Source of the DNA: Cristatella mucedo
Taxonomy: Eukaryota > Bryozoa > Phylactolaemata > Cristatellidae
NCBI GenBank assembly: GCA_009760855.2
Contig: WPIO01000002.1
Span: forward strand, 11,243,501 to 11,307,500
Direction of reading: 5' to 3'
DNA length: 64,000 bases
Each line of letters begins with the position of its first letter. Positions within the stretch are counted from its first letter, which is position 1. Shown in pieces: positions 34,590 to 45,076 of this stretch. A program made the translations under genes and the position numbers. The notes beneath the pieces were generated by a model that was given only the letters and a program-made list of their open reading frames with translations, was not told where the DNA came from and did no database searches.

Positions 34590-35150
34590 ATGGATCAAGA
34601 TGAACTTACTACTTTGAGAGATAGGGTTCTTGAATTATTTGATTACAATGCTCTAACTGGAAAATTTACAAATAAGGCTAGAAGGCAGAAAATAACACTT
34701 GGGTCGGAAGCAGGATCAATAACTCTTAATGGATACAGACAATTAAGAATTGATGGAAAATCATATTACGCTCACAGGTTGGTGTGATTAATCATGACTG
34801 GAAAATTCCCTTTGAATGACATAGACCACACTGATAATGATAAGCTAAATAATCGTTTCGAGAATTTACGTGAAGCAACTCGCTCAGAAAATATGAGAAA
34901 TAAACCAAAAAGAAAAGGCATATCATCATCTGATTTTATTGTTGTTGATTATCATAAGAAAACAGATAAATGGAGATCAAGAATAAAAATAGATAAACAA
35001 GAACACCACTTGGGTTTATTTGATTCTGATGAAGAGGCAGCTGTAGCTCGAGATATGATGGCAATAAAACCTCATTTGAAATTTGCTAGACTTAATTTTA
35101 CTTATGAACTAACAGAAGAAAATAAAATAGTTCGATACACTGACTTCTAG
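34590..35150 (+). pseudogene. HNH endonuclease with AP2 DNA-binding domain, interrupted
   Basis: Two ORFs (34590-34787, 34794-35150) are in one frame, separated by a TGA at 34785-34787. The N-terminus has LFDYNALTGKFTNKARR and the GY-RQLRIDGKSYYAHRLV segment. The HNH core is NDIDHTDNDKLNNRFENLRE. The AP2-like C-terminus is DKWRSRIKIDKQEHHLGLFD with EEAAVARD. This is the architecture of free-standing homing endonucleases of phages and large viruses. The TGA sits where these proteins usually have Trp (HRL-V/A-W). The gene is divergent from the PLA2 gene and its last 4 bp overlap the end of the convergent gene at 35147. Confidence 0.75.
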
Positions 35151-36243
35151 TTCTTACATCTTCGTTTTAGGTCATCTCTTGACTTAATCATTTCGTTATA
35201 TATTTCTTCTTGACTTTTGCCTTGAGAGAATAAATTTGCAAGTAGCATTGCACTTTCAGCTTTATAATCACATGTTTTATATCCACCAACTGTTGAAGCT
35301 TCTACTTTTTTATGTCTCGATTTAAATCTTCAGTGTAACTAACACCTCCTTTTTCTACAAGCTCTCTTCCTTTATTAAGGTAAGTCAATCTGTTTTTAAG
35401 TTCCGAATTCTGTACTTTATCACTTAGATCTATATCAACACCCTTATCAAGTAGTTCTATCATGTTTTTTTAAGTCTACAATGGCATTATTTAATCTTTC
35501 ACTTTGAAGTGATAAAGCACTCATTCTTTCTTCGTGAGTATTCATTTTAGGTGCTCTAGCAGTATACATTGTTTCATCTGCTATCTTTTTTATCAATCCA
35601 GCAACAGCCACAGTGAAACTGCTAAACCAACTGTTCCTATTACACTTGCTATGCTAGCAATGATAGCTGGAATAGCAGGTAGAAAACCTCCTCTCATTTC
35701 AAGAAAGTTCTTCTTCCAAGCGATTGGATCAAGTTGTGTTGCATCCCAAGAAACTTCTTCTCCAAATGTGTCAGATAAAAACTTACTAGAGTTAAGATAC
35801 CAATCACTCTTTGCTTTCTCTGCTTCTAATAATATCTCATTGATGTAGAAACCTACTTCTAAACTTGCAACCATCTTTGATAGTCCTTCTTTTTTATCTG
35901 ACATTGTTTTCCAGAAGACTTGTCCATACTTACCAGAAGCAACATCATCAACAATTTCTTTTATAAACAAACCAAGATCTACTATTCCTGTTACTCCTGA
36001 TAGAAATCCTCCTAGAGCTTTTGTAGCTGCTCCAATAACTTTATGCGATTGTAACACTTTTGGAACAATCTTTGCTATCTTGTTTGAGGCTTGTAAAGAC
36101 AATTTCATAGCAACTTTAGGTACTAACTTCATAACTGCTTTCGAACCAACTTCCGTTGCAGTTGTAACCCCAGAAATTACTTCTTTTGTTGTATCAACAC
36201 CTTCTTTTATACTATCAACACCTTTTCCTTTTTTATTCTTCAT
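35147..36243 (-). pseudogene. Hydrophobic core/membrane-lytic virion protein candidate (pX/VI-like), frameshifted
   Basis: The main ORF 35593-36243 (216 residues) has a Lys-rich start, a long hydrophobic/Lys-Val region, and LEMRGGFLPAIPAIIASIAS at residues 181-200. MRGG|F fits the adenain cleavage consensus. A Gly-Phe-Leu-Pro plus hydrophobic helix is typical of Polinton and adenovirus-like core peptides. Just after the helix a frameshift (about 35610) cuts the protein. The continuing frame to 35147 encodes a Glu/Lys coiled coil (MSALSLQSERLNNAIVDLKK) with one more A-run frameshift near 35310. The role is inferred from the motif and composition. Confidence 0.55.
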
Positions 36244-36256
36244 ATATTATAAGTGA

Positions 36257-37125
36257 ATGGAAAAAGTTAAAAAGATTAATGGATCTATTTACAGTGATCT
36301 TAACGCAAATGGAAATAGACTAACTAATTTAGGTCTTCCCATTGATAATGGTGATGCAATAAGATTGGACTACGGTTTTAGTTCAAACTTTGGAGGAAGT
36401 ATCGCCACAAATGTTATAAATGATTTAGCAACTGTTTCAAGGGTATCAGGATTTCTATCAAAAACTAATGGAAAGATGACATCACAGTTGAGTTGTAAGA
36501 ATGTTTTTGGTATATCAGGTAATTCTGCTGATTGGACTGTATACAGTGATTTAAGACCTTATAAGTTATTAAATATGGACTACTAAAGAATATGACGCAA
36601 GTGTTTCAAGGTAAAGAAACAGCGAGAATGAATATGGGCGGAAAGAATATTACTAACTTTAAAGACTCTGGCACTATAACGAAACAGTACATAGATAGTA
36701 ATAAGCAAATATCACTTAGATATTTTGGAGCAAATTCTGGTACTTATCCCGCTGTATTTTATCTTGATATGTTGGGTTTGAGTATTACTGCTAATGGGAG
36801 TAGTGGACCAAGTTTTTCATTGCAACAAATTATACCAGGAGATAGACCGCTTATACACCAACAACTACAAAAAACAATAGGATTTGTAATTAATCTTAAA
36901 AAATTCTTTCCAGGAGCATTACCTAACTTTGCAATGATAAGTGGAGTTATGTACGCAAGAAATAAGACAAATGCATACGTAGAATTAACCAGCGAATCAA
37001 CATATGGAGTTAGTGGCACTCTAGTTTTAATAACTAATATAGATGGAACATGTACTTATGCTATTGATAAGTTTACTGCTGCAAGTGGAATAACTTACAT
37101 CGATTTTCTTTTTACTATTGTATAG
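36257..37125 (+). pseudogene. Fibre-like protein 2, broken
   Basis: This is the first of a plus-strand run of fibre genes, divergent from the core-protein candidate (14 bp apart). ORF 36257-36586 has SDLNANGNRLTNLGLPIDNG and ORF 36592-37125 has ARMNMGGKNITNFKDSGTIT, both tail-fibre-type repeats, in the same relative order as in fibre 1. The last 130 residues are beta-rich with no repeats and should be the tip. A stop and shift at 36584-36592 separate the two parts. Confidence 0.62.
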
Positions 37126-37127
37126 AA

Positions 37128-37999
37128 ATGTTCAGACCTAAAAGAAGAGGAATTGGTATAACTAATTAAATTAAAAAGAGCGGTGACGTACTTACCGGCA
37201 GTTTAAGTATGAATGGGAATTTAATAAAGGATTTAGGTGATCCTGTTGATATTGGAGATGCAGTAAATAGAAAGTATATAGATACCAATTTCGTTACTAA
37301 AGTATCAAGAGAAACTACAGCTGATGGAGATATCGATATGAAAAATTATAAGATAAGATAATATAGTAAATCCTGTAAATCCTAGTGATGCTGCAACAAA
37401 AGATTATGCAGATAGTAAACTTCCAAAGACTGGTGGGATTATTAATGGGTCACTTACTGTAAATAGAAATGTAACTGTTGGAGGACCTCCTATTTCTGAT
37501 AATGATATTCCAAATAAATCGTATATGGACTCTAATTTTCTTAAACTAACTGGAGGAACTCTCAATGGAAATTTAGATATGAATGGATACTCTATCAACT
37601 TAGAAAATGACCCTGTTAATCCTAATGATGGTGTAAACTTTAACTATCTAAACAGAATAGCTGATGGAAATATTGCTGTATTGCGTTTTAGAGCAACAGT
37701 TGATGGTTCTTTAACTACAGAATTATATGGAAGAACAATTAATGGTCGATGGATTTCTACTTTAGCTGATACTACTATTCCTAGAGGCTTGTTTGTTGTT
37801 ACAACATTGTATAAATTTACAGCTGGAAGAAAGGCATAGTATTACCACTTCCAGCAACGTTAGTGCCGTTACAAGATCAATTATATGGTGGGTATGTGCT
37901 TGATGCAAATAAAAAAGTTGTTCAGTCATCAACTTTTATATCAGGCTCAAATTTATTTGATAAAGAATTAAATATTACTGTTTATATAGCGATGACATA
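37128..37999 (+). pseudogene. Fibre-like protein 3, broken
   Basis: ATG at 37128, two bases after the previous stop. A TAA at 37167-37169 interrupts the frame early. Repeats follow: GSLSMNGNLIKDLGDPVDIG, then after a frameshift near 37355 NPVNPSDAATKDYADS, then GNLDMNGYSINLENDPVNPN (37525-37839 ORF). The tip begins about 37670, and a frameshift near 37820 precedes the last 50 residues. It has more repeats than fibres 1 and 2, so a longer shaft. Confidence 0.58.
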
Positions 38000-38001
38000 A
38001 A

Positions 38002-38985
38002 ATGCTTAGCAAAAGATTATTAGAAATGAATGGATTCTAAATCTTGGTAAAAATAGAATAACAAATATTGGTTCTTCTATTAGTGAATTAGAAGCTGCAA
38101 GTAAAACATTGGCCGATAATAATTATATTCGAAAAGACTCTGATGACATTGTAAGAGGAGATTTATCTGCTAAGTAAAAAAATATGTAAATGTGGCTTAT
38201 CCGGTGAATGGAAGTGATTTATCTACAAAACAGTATGCTGATACAAAAGTCGGAGCAGAAGGAGGACAAGTAATAGATGGAACTCTAGAAGTAGATAGAT
38301 TAATTGCTAATAACACTACTGACTGCTCATACACAAAAGAAAGAGCCTATTCATCATTTCTAAGAACGAATGGATCTTTTAACCATGATCATTAATAGTA
38401 GATGGTGTAATAGGTGCTAAAAGTGTTACTAATTTATCTAACAACACCACTGACATTACTTTAGCAAAGCTATCTGATATTAATTAAAAAAAATCTACTC
38501 AAAGATAACATTAAAAATAAGAGACATTAATAGAATAAATAATGATAATACTAACATTGTCAATGATGACTTGCAACTTATTATAATGTCTATGGAAGAA
38601 CAGCTGAAAATAATTCATTTGTTCTAAAGGATGATAATATGCCTAGAATAAGCTATAGAACTATTACATCAACAATGTCAATAACCATAGAAAAGTTGTC
38701 TGCAGAATATTATAATATAATTACTAACTGCTATCATAAATTCTACTTATCCAATTTTCTTCCTTCTAATTTACTTTAAATACCTTATTACGGTGTGGAA
38801 GGTGATTACATGTTATTGCTAAGTAATTCCCTAACAAACCTTGCTATATTTGAGGAAAGCGATAATAAATAATAACATTTGATCTTAGTGATCCTGTTTT
38901 ATCTTATGCAGGATTTAGAACACCTAGTCCTTCAGATGTTATTGAGATTGGTTTAGTTAAGCAAGCTAGATTAGTAAATATCTAA
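38002..38985 (+). pseudogene. Fibre-like protein 4, heavily broken
   Basis: Starts at 38002 and loses frame within 12 codons. Recognisable repeats: GKNRITNIGSSISELEAASK and VAYPVNGSDLSTKQYADTKV (38192-38395 ORF), with a spacer (IDGTLEVDRLIANNTTD). The region 38400-38985 in changing frames is probably the tip domain. It is the most decayed of the fibre set. Confidence 0.5.
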
Positions 38986-39371
38986 ATCCTCCAATCCATA
39001 GTTTCTTTAATCAACTCTTCTGGAAGTTCAAAGTCCTTTCTCTGATCTATTTCCCTCTTTATTTGTTTTGTTAGTTCTATGTTTTAGAGTAAGCTTCTGA
39101 ATTAATTCTATTTATTTTTTCTACTTTTAAGTCTTTGAGAAACTCTTCAAAGATTGAACCATCTCTAACTTTACTAAATATTTTTGCAATCTCTGGTTCA
39201 GAGTGATTGATTCTTGATGCCTTATATTCAATGACTAGTTTCACAGCATTTAGTAATGTTGATCTAATGTCTTCAATTCTACCCGTTGGTTAAGAAAAAA
39301 TCTAAGTTTGAATGCTGCTGTCCTTGAACTTCATTAAGGCAATCCTTACTTCTTGTTTCAACGGAAACCAT
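38982..39371 (-). pseudogene. Unknown small helical protein, frameshifted
   Basis: Met at 39371 (MVSVETRSKDCLNEVQG) runs 30 codons to a TAG. An adjacent frame then continues with IEDIRSTLLNAVKLVIEYKA and IAKIFSKVRDGSIFEEFLKD towards a stop at 38982-38984. It is charged and helical, about 125 residues, with no family recognised. It is convergent with fibre 4. Confidence 0.38.
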
Positions 39372-39426
39372 TGCTATATTACTGTTTATTTTGTTTTAAT
39401 TAAATTAAGTATGGGGAAGATTGTGC

Positions 39427-39891
39427 TTATAACGCTGCAGCAGTTGCCTTTTGTCTTGCACTAACACCATCAGCTAAATCAGGAAGAACTGCATAACGCT
39501 CATCTTTAACAATTCCAGAGATATCTGGTTTAACTCCTGATACTCCTGAGATAACTGTTGAGAGCGTTTGAAGTTGTGATGCAATCCATGTTGCATATCC
39601 AGAGATTTCAGAAGGATCATCTAGAAGTGCATCAACTTTAGATCTAACAGTTGATTCAAGATTAGCTGTCACATAAGATAATCCAGCAGTTATAATTTTT
39701 TGAGCTTCGATATCACATTCATCAAGATAGAATTTCTTAACTGAATTATCAGTCATAACTGAAATATCCGAATCAAGTGTTTGTTAATCGTATGCTGTCA
39801 TTCTTGACCTAACAAGATAATCAACGTAAGATTTCAGAAGAGTGGCACTAGTGGCAAGATTTGGATCAGTAACATCAGAAGTTGCCTGCAT
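39427..39891 (-). pseudogene. Unknown protein of about 155 residues, one in-frame stop
   Basis: From Met at 39891 (MQATSDVTDPNLATSATLLK) the frame is open except for a TAA at 39784-39786. It ends with SARQKATAAAL. It is Ser/Ala/Asp-rich and helical, with no Cys-rich or membrane features (one Cys). It may be a virion protein by composition. No family is recognised. Confidence 0.45.
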
Positions 39892-39965
39892 TTTCCTATA
39901 TAAAAAATAAAAAATTACACGCATAGAGATTTAAAACTATTAGGAAGATTTTCTTTTTCATTCAC

Positions 39966-40329
39966 TTACATTGAAGGATCTATCACAATATACCTAGGTG
40001 CATGTTTTTGTTCACTTTCATTTTCATCACAAGCCTCTAAAAAGCTATCGACAGTTGCTCTACCCCATTCTTTGATTTTTAGCGTCTCTCTTTCCGCCTT
40101 TAGCTTTTTAATAATAGAATAAGTCGGGTCAACTATAAAAGATTTTTTTATCTTCATCCATTTGATCACAAACATCTAAAAGAAAAGAAATCTTTGAATC
40201 ATCTAATGCTAAAATAAGCTTATTAAACTCTGCATCCATAAAACCACAGCTAAAATCAAAGTCACATAAAACTTTTGCAACATTTAAAGCATGACCACAA
40301 CACAGAATCCTTGAAATTTTATGATCCAT
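39966..40329 (-). pseudogene. Small paralogous protein, copy 1, frameshifted
   Basis: This is the first of three neighbouring paralogues that begin MD-x-x-I-S-R-x-L-x-C. It begins MDHKISRILCCGHALNVAKV and has LILALDDSKISFLLDVCDQ. A slip in an A7 run near 40140 shifts the frame to the 39966-40175 ORF, which continues with a Lys/Glu-rich tail. Function unknown. Confidence 0.5.
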
Positions 40330-40357
40330 TTTTTCCTATAAAAGGTTTAAAAATTGT

Positions 40358-40624
40358 TTAATTCGTTGTTTTAGCTTCTGCCCTTAAGTCTTCCATCTTA
40401 CGACTAAATTTTATCAATCTATCAGTTGATTTTCTTTCTTCCCCATTAATTTTTTCACTTTCATCACAAACCTGTAAAAGGATAGGAATTTTTGAATCAT
40501 CTAATGCAAAAATACGCTTATAAAGATCTTCAGTAATTTCAGCATAAGCATCAAAACCACATACAATTTTCGCAATTCCTAAAGCATTTCTACAACAAAG
40601 AACTCTTGAAATTTTTTGATCCAT
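40358..40624 (-). CDS. Small paralogous protein, copy 2, intact
   Basis: 88 residues, MDQKISRVLCCRNALGIAKI then RIFALDDSKIPILLQVCDES and a basic tail. Clearly related to copy 1 (shared ISR-x-LCC, ALDDSKI-x-x-LL-x-VCD). It is intact and close behind copy 3 (41 bp), suggesting one transcription unit. The conserved Cys residues could bind metal or form disulphides, but the spacing matches no finger I know. Confidence 0.55.
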   Translation of the reverse strand: MDQKISRVLCCRNALGIAKIVCGFDAYAEITEDLYKRIFALDDSKIPILLQVCDESEKINGEERKSTDRLIKFSRKMEDLRAEAKTTN

Positions 40625-40665
40625 TTTCCCTATATAAGGTTAAAGATTTTGTTTAAAACAATTAA

Positions 40666-40938
40666 TTAATTTGTACTCCTTGTTTCGTTTTTGGAGTTTT
40701 TGATTTTTTTAGCTATTTCTTCAAGCATTTCATTTATCTTATCCATACACTCCATCAGTTACTCAGAAGCTTCACACATTTCTATAAGAACACTAACAAA
40801 TGAACTATCTAAATTTGGAATAAGTCTATCAGTCGAGTGTCTAACTATACGTTGATCATTACCTTTTAGTTTTTGAAGGCAGATCTTTACCGCCATTTCT
40901 CTAGATTGTTCACAGCTTAGAATTCTTGAAACGTCCAT
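40666..40938 (-). pseudogene. Small paralogous protein, copy 3, one in-frame stop
   Basis: 90 codons: MDVSRILSCEQSREMAVKIC, LDSSFVSVLIEMCEASE, then TAA at 40759-40761 and a coiled-coil tail (LMECMDKINEMLEEIAKKIK). The layout is like copies 1 and 2, including acidic residues after the second Cys. It is the most diverged member. Confidence 0.45.
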
Positions 40939-40961
40939 TTCTATATAAGTATAGATATTTT

Positions 40962-41347
40962 TTATAATTCAGTTTCTTCATTTACATAATCACTTTGAAA
41001 TGATGGTATATCTGCTTTACCGTAAAAAGTGAAGTCATTCATCTTCGGCTGATTCGGAATCAGGTTCTGGCTCAGATTCAAATTCAGATTCTGGTTCAGA
41101 CTCGGGAATGTAATCAGGATCTTCAGATTGTGTGTCTGATATTGACTCCCTATATGAAATAGTTATATCCATAGAATCTTCTTCAACTTTTAAAAACTCG
41201 GATTTTTTTCTTCCATTTCTATAATGATGAGATTATTTTTTATTTGATTCATTCTTCATTTTTGACATCTATATCAATATTACAAACCTCGCAACGACCT
41301 GGATTAGTTCCTTCACTTAAAGCTTTATCAATCTTAATAATGTCCAT
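40962..41347 (-). pseudogene. Short acidic protein remnant
   Basis: Met at 41347 (MDIIKIDKALSEGTNPGRCE with CEVC) stops after about 30 codons. A second frame gives a strongly acidic Ser/Glu/Pro stretch (YIPESEPESEFESEPEPDSE). A third gives FYGKADIPSFQSDYVNEETE to 40962. It is probably one frameshifted acidic protein between PolB and the small paralogues. The acidic run resembles activation or chaperone-binding tails, but that is a guess. Confidence 0.35.
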
Positions 41348-41363
41348 AAGCGTAACTACAACA

Positions 41364-44300
41364 TCAGCAATCTAACCAGTATCTTTTTGATTCCAATGCT
41401 GACAGTGCTCTTTTCTTAAGTTTCTTTGTAATAATATTATGTTTACTTTGGGTCATATGATAGAAATCTCTATCGAGAGTTTCATCAAAAGCAGCAGTAC
41501 TAGCATTATTTAAATAAATATCATTCGCGGTAGATAGGCATTGAGTATATTCATTATGAGTTATCTTTGAATTCTTAATTACTTCTTTTGGAACACCTTT
41601 TGCTTTCATAATTGGTTTAGTAGAAGCGGCAGAATATAGTTTTGGTCTTAAAGCAATGAATTCATCAATCTTTGCACCATCCATTTCATACTTGAATTTA
41701 CCAAACTCGTCCTTGTGAAACCAATCTTTAATATCAAACATCTCTTTCTCAAAGTTTTCACTTTTAATATCAACAACTAATGATTCAGTATCAATGTATA
41801 ATAAACCTAATCTATAATTAAACTTAGCTTTCAATGTGTCATAGTAAAATCTTTGCATGTGTAATTTTGATAAATCAAGAATTGCAATACCTATAAACAT
41901 TGGTTTGTTTAGAAGTGTAGTCTTTCTTGAGTGCTCAAAACCAACTAGGGTTTTATCAAAGCATCTAATTTCTTTAGGTCTAGGATCTCATTAATTTATG
42001 ATACAATGAATCATTTTTATCTATTCCAGTATTTACTAATCTGACACACGTTCTGTTTTCTACATTCTCACACGTCTTTCCAAATATTTGACACGAAAAA
42101 CCTTTATATAGATTTCTTTTGAAGCTATCGCCTTTACGCTCAAACTCAATCTTTTATCAGCACATATATCAATGAATGGTTTTGCCCAAGGTTCTTGATT
42201 GAATTTATATACTTCATGTATTTTAGTTGATATCAAACCTTTATTATCAACAAATTGAAAGCATCTGTCATGAGTTAGATAATTAGTTTTATTAGTGAAA
42301 TCCCAAATCAACTTTGGTACAGTGCTTGGACCTGATGAAAACTTTAGTTGGTATCTTGAAAACTCAGAATGATCAACAACCCTACTTTCAGGACAAAGTG
42401 GATAATCATTATGTAAATCATGTAGTTCCTTTGGATACTCTAAATCACATAATACAAATATTCCTGTTTTACCATCTTCAGGTAATGTAATTATTTTTTC
42501 AAGTGACCAATTACTTAAATCATCTTCAATAAGTTCTGTGATAGGTAAGTACCACATCATAACCGTTGGATATAAACTTGTTGCATCCCAATACATAATA
42601 TGGTTAGTACTACTAGCCTTACAAAGTCTTTTACTGACTTGACATACCCCAGCTCTTATTGATTCCTTAAACTTTTGATATAGTTGTAAATCTCCTTCTC
42701 TCTTTCTTTACCTAATAGGTTTATAGTACACTGCGTATAAAACAAAGTACAAGACCATGCATAGTGTGGTGCAGATAGATAGTGAGCAGGGTCTAACTTA
42801 AACAATTCAATAAAACTATTTCTATATGCTTCATAGCAATCAGCAAGAAGTGAAACGTCTGCATATAGATAAATATCATGATAATCTCCTAAATCCTTCA
42901 TGTCAAAGGGATTAAATACATTTAGAGCATGATTATATTCTTCAGCAGTAATACCTTTATCAAAAGTAAGTTTACTATTGAATGCTTTACTATCTGGAAT
43001 CTTAATCTCATTAAATTTATGAAAAGAATCCATGTACTCGTAAGGATAAACACTTTTTCTAGATATTAGATCTTTAAGAACCTTAACATTAATATTTGGA
43101 TATAATCCACTGATGACATCAACTGTAACATCAAAATTCGAATTTGCTTTCATTAATGAAGTAGCAATATCACTTAAGCAATTATTCATAAAATTAAAAG
43201 AATCTTTAAACTCTAAATCATCAAATGACATTGACATATAATTCTCCATATTATGTGCAACGGGTTTACAATTAAGACCAAAGGCTGACATTCCTTTTAC
43301 AATCAAATGAGATTCGTATCCTTTCAGATTGTGAGATTGTGAATAAAGATAGGAAGTTTCCAGCTAGTTTTTTTGAATCTGACGAGTGAATTACAAAGTT
43401 TATGTGCTGCTCCTCTAAATTTAAAAGTGAAATGACAATGATCCATTGACTTTGGATTTACTTTTTCCTTAACATCAAATTCACTCTTACATATCTTACA
43501 ATTAGTGGAATCATTAAATTGTTTACGAATATCAGAATCAAACATAATAGGTGCTTCAGTGGGATCTAGTAACACCCGAAACATTCATTATAAATTCTAA
43601 AAGCAACTCAACACAATAATTACATCTATTTAAATATATGCAATGTCTTCCTTCATTTATATCATTACCTATTAATACTTTTCCATTAATATCAAGAGTA
43701 ATTGCACATGAGCCATATAGAACTTGTAGCATATTTGTACACGTGTCACTACATTTACCTGTTGTTAATTTACTATTACAATAATTTGGATTGATATTGT
43801 TAGATACTATACTTTCATAACAAACATAACATGTCTTTACATTCAAACTCTCAAATACTGCATAACAAACATATGGAGCTTTAATTAATTTTGCATGATC
43901 ACTAAAACTTAAAAGTGTAGTATCTTTTGTTCTTCCTGTTTTATTATTTTCCATTATTCCAGGCATTTTAAATTTAGAATAACTAGAGTTAAGCCCTTTG
44001 CATAAAACTAAATGATTCTGAAAATCTTCATATGAAAAAAATTTATCCATACATCTATGACAATAAAATATTGATCCACCTTTATTAGGTGTTCTAAAGA
44101 GTCCACTAAAATTCTTTATCAGTGCATAATGACTTTTTTCAGATTTAGTTATCAACAAAAGATTAATAAGTCTTTCTGAAATCTCTAATTTTCTTGATAC
44201 AATTTTTAGAGGATATACAGCTGATTTGTCATTGTATTAATAAACATTTATACTAACATTAAATAGTTTACCCAGTTTTTTAATATAAATTACTTTGAGA

Positions 44301-45024
44301 GGCCATTCAAGTTGAGATCATGGTTCATTTAGTTCTTGATAATTACTTCTTAATATGTTAATTAAATCAATGTATCTCTCTGGATGTACATTTACAGGAT
44401 TTAGGAATCTCAATACACACCTAAAAGCACAATATTTATCTTCATTATTTATATTAATACAACAACGCTTCTTTACTAAACCAGTTGGTAATGGTAAATA
44501 AGATGATCCAGCTCTAATAATATATTCTGTAACATTAATCTCAAGACGCTTTACACCTATCAATCTCCAACCAGATCCCGGATTCTTATCATAATTTTAT
44601 CTATTGATTCTTTTAAAGATTTCAATTGGCCTCTAATAACATTAGTATAATCAGATCTCTTAACAACTGCAACTAATTTAGAACTAGTTACAACACTATG
44701 ACTATGTGTGTCAGTTTGATCATGATATGAATGAACTGACATTCTTGTTTGTAATTTAAATAAAGAGAATCTAGTTGTTACTTCTTTTAATACATTATTA
44801 TAACTTAGTATTACACTATTAAAGAAATCCTCAACTTCTGTAGCAGAATAGTCTCTTCCTTTTGGAACATATCTCTCGTGTCTACCACATGCTCCAGTAG
44901 ATTCTAATTTAAACTTATGAATCCTTGAAGCAACACTTTTACTTGGAGTTATATCATCAATATTCATTAGTCTTCTTGATTCGGCATAAAACGAGTTTCC
45001 CTTTTGAGGACTTTTTCGATACAT
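41364..45024 (-). pseudogene. Protein-primed family B DNA polymerase, multiply broken
   Basis: About 1,200 codons from Met at 45024, in seven open pieces. Recognisable order: GSSYLPLPTGLVKKRCCINI (44.5 kb), FYCHRCMDKF finger, CKICKSEF ... DHCHFTFKFRGAAHKLCN, exonuclease/TPR region (DYHDIYLYADVSLLADCYEA), motif A YWDATSLYPTVMM, motif B region with GKT-CEN, motif C LLYIDTESLVV, and the end KRALSALESKRYW. This matches Polinton pPolB, which copies linear viral DNA from a protein primer. Breaks include a C-run deletion near 44575, TGA 44318, TAA 44237, an 8-bp duplication at 43326-43341, and shifts near 42705, 42115 and 41985. Motif C has Glu instead of the second Asp. Confidence 0.88.
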
Positions 45025-45076
45025 CTATATTAAGAAAATAAAATTTGTTTAATTGAAAAATAAATAAGACAAACGT

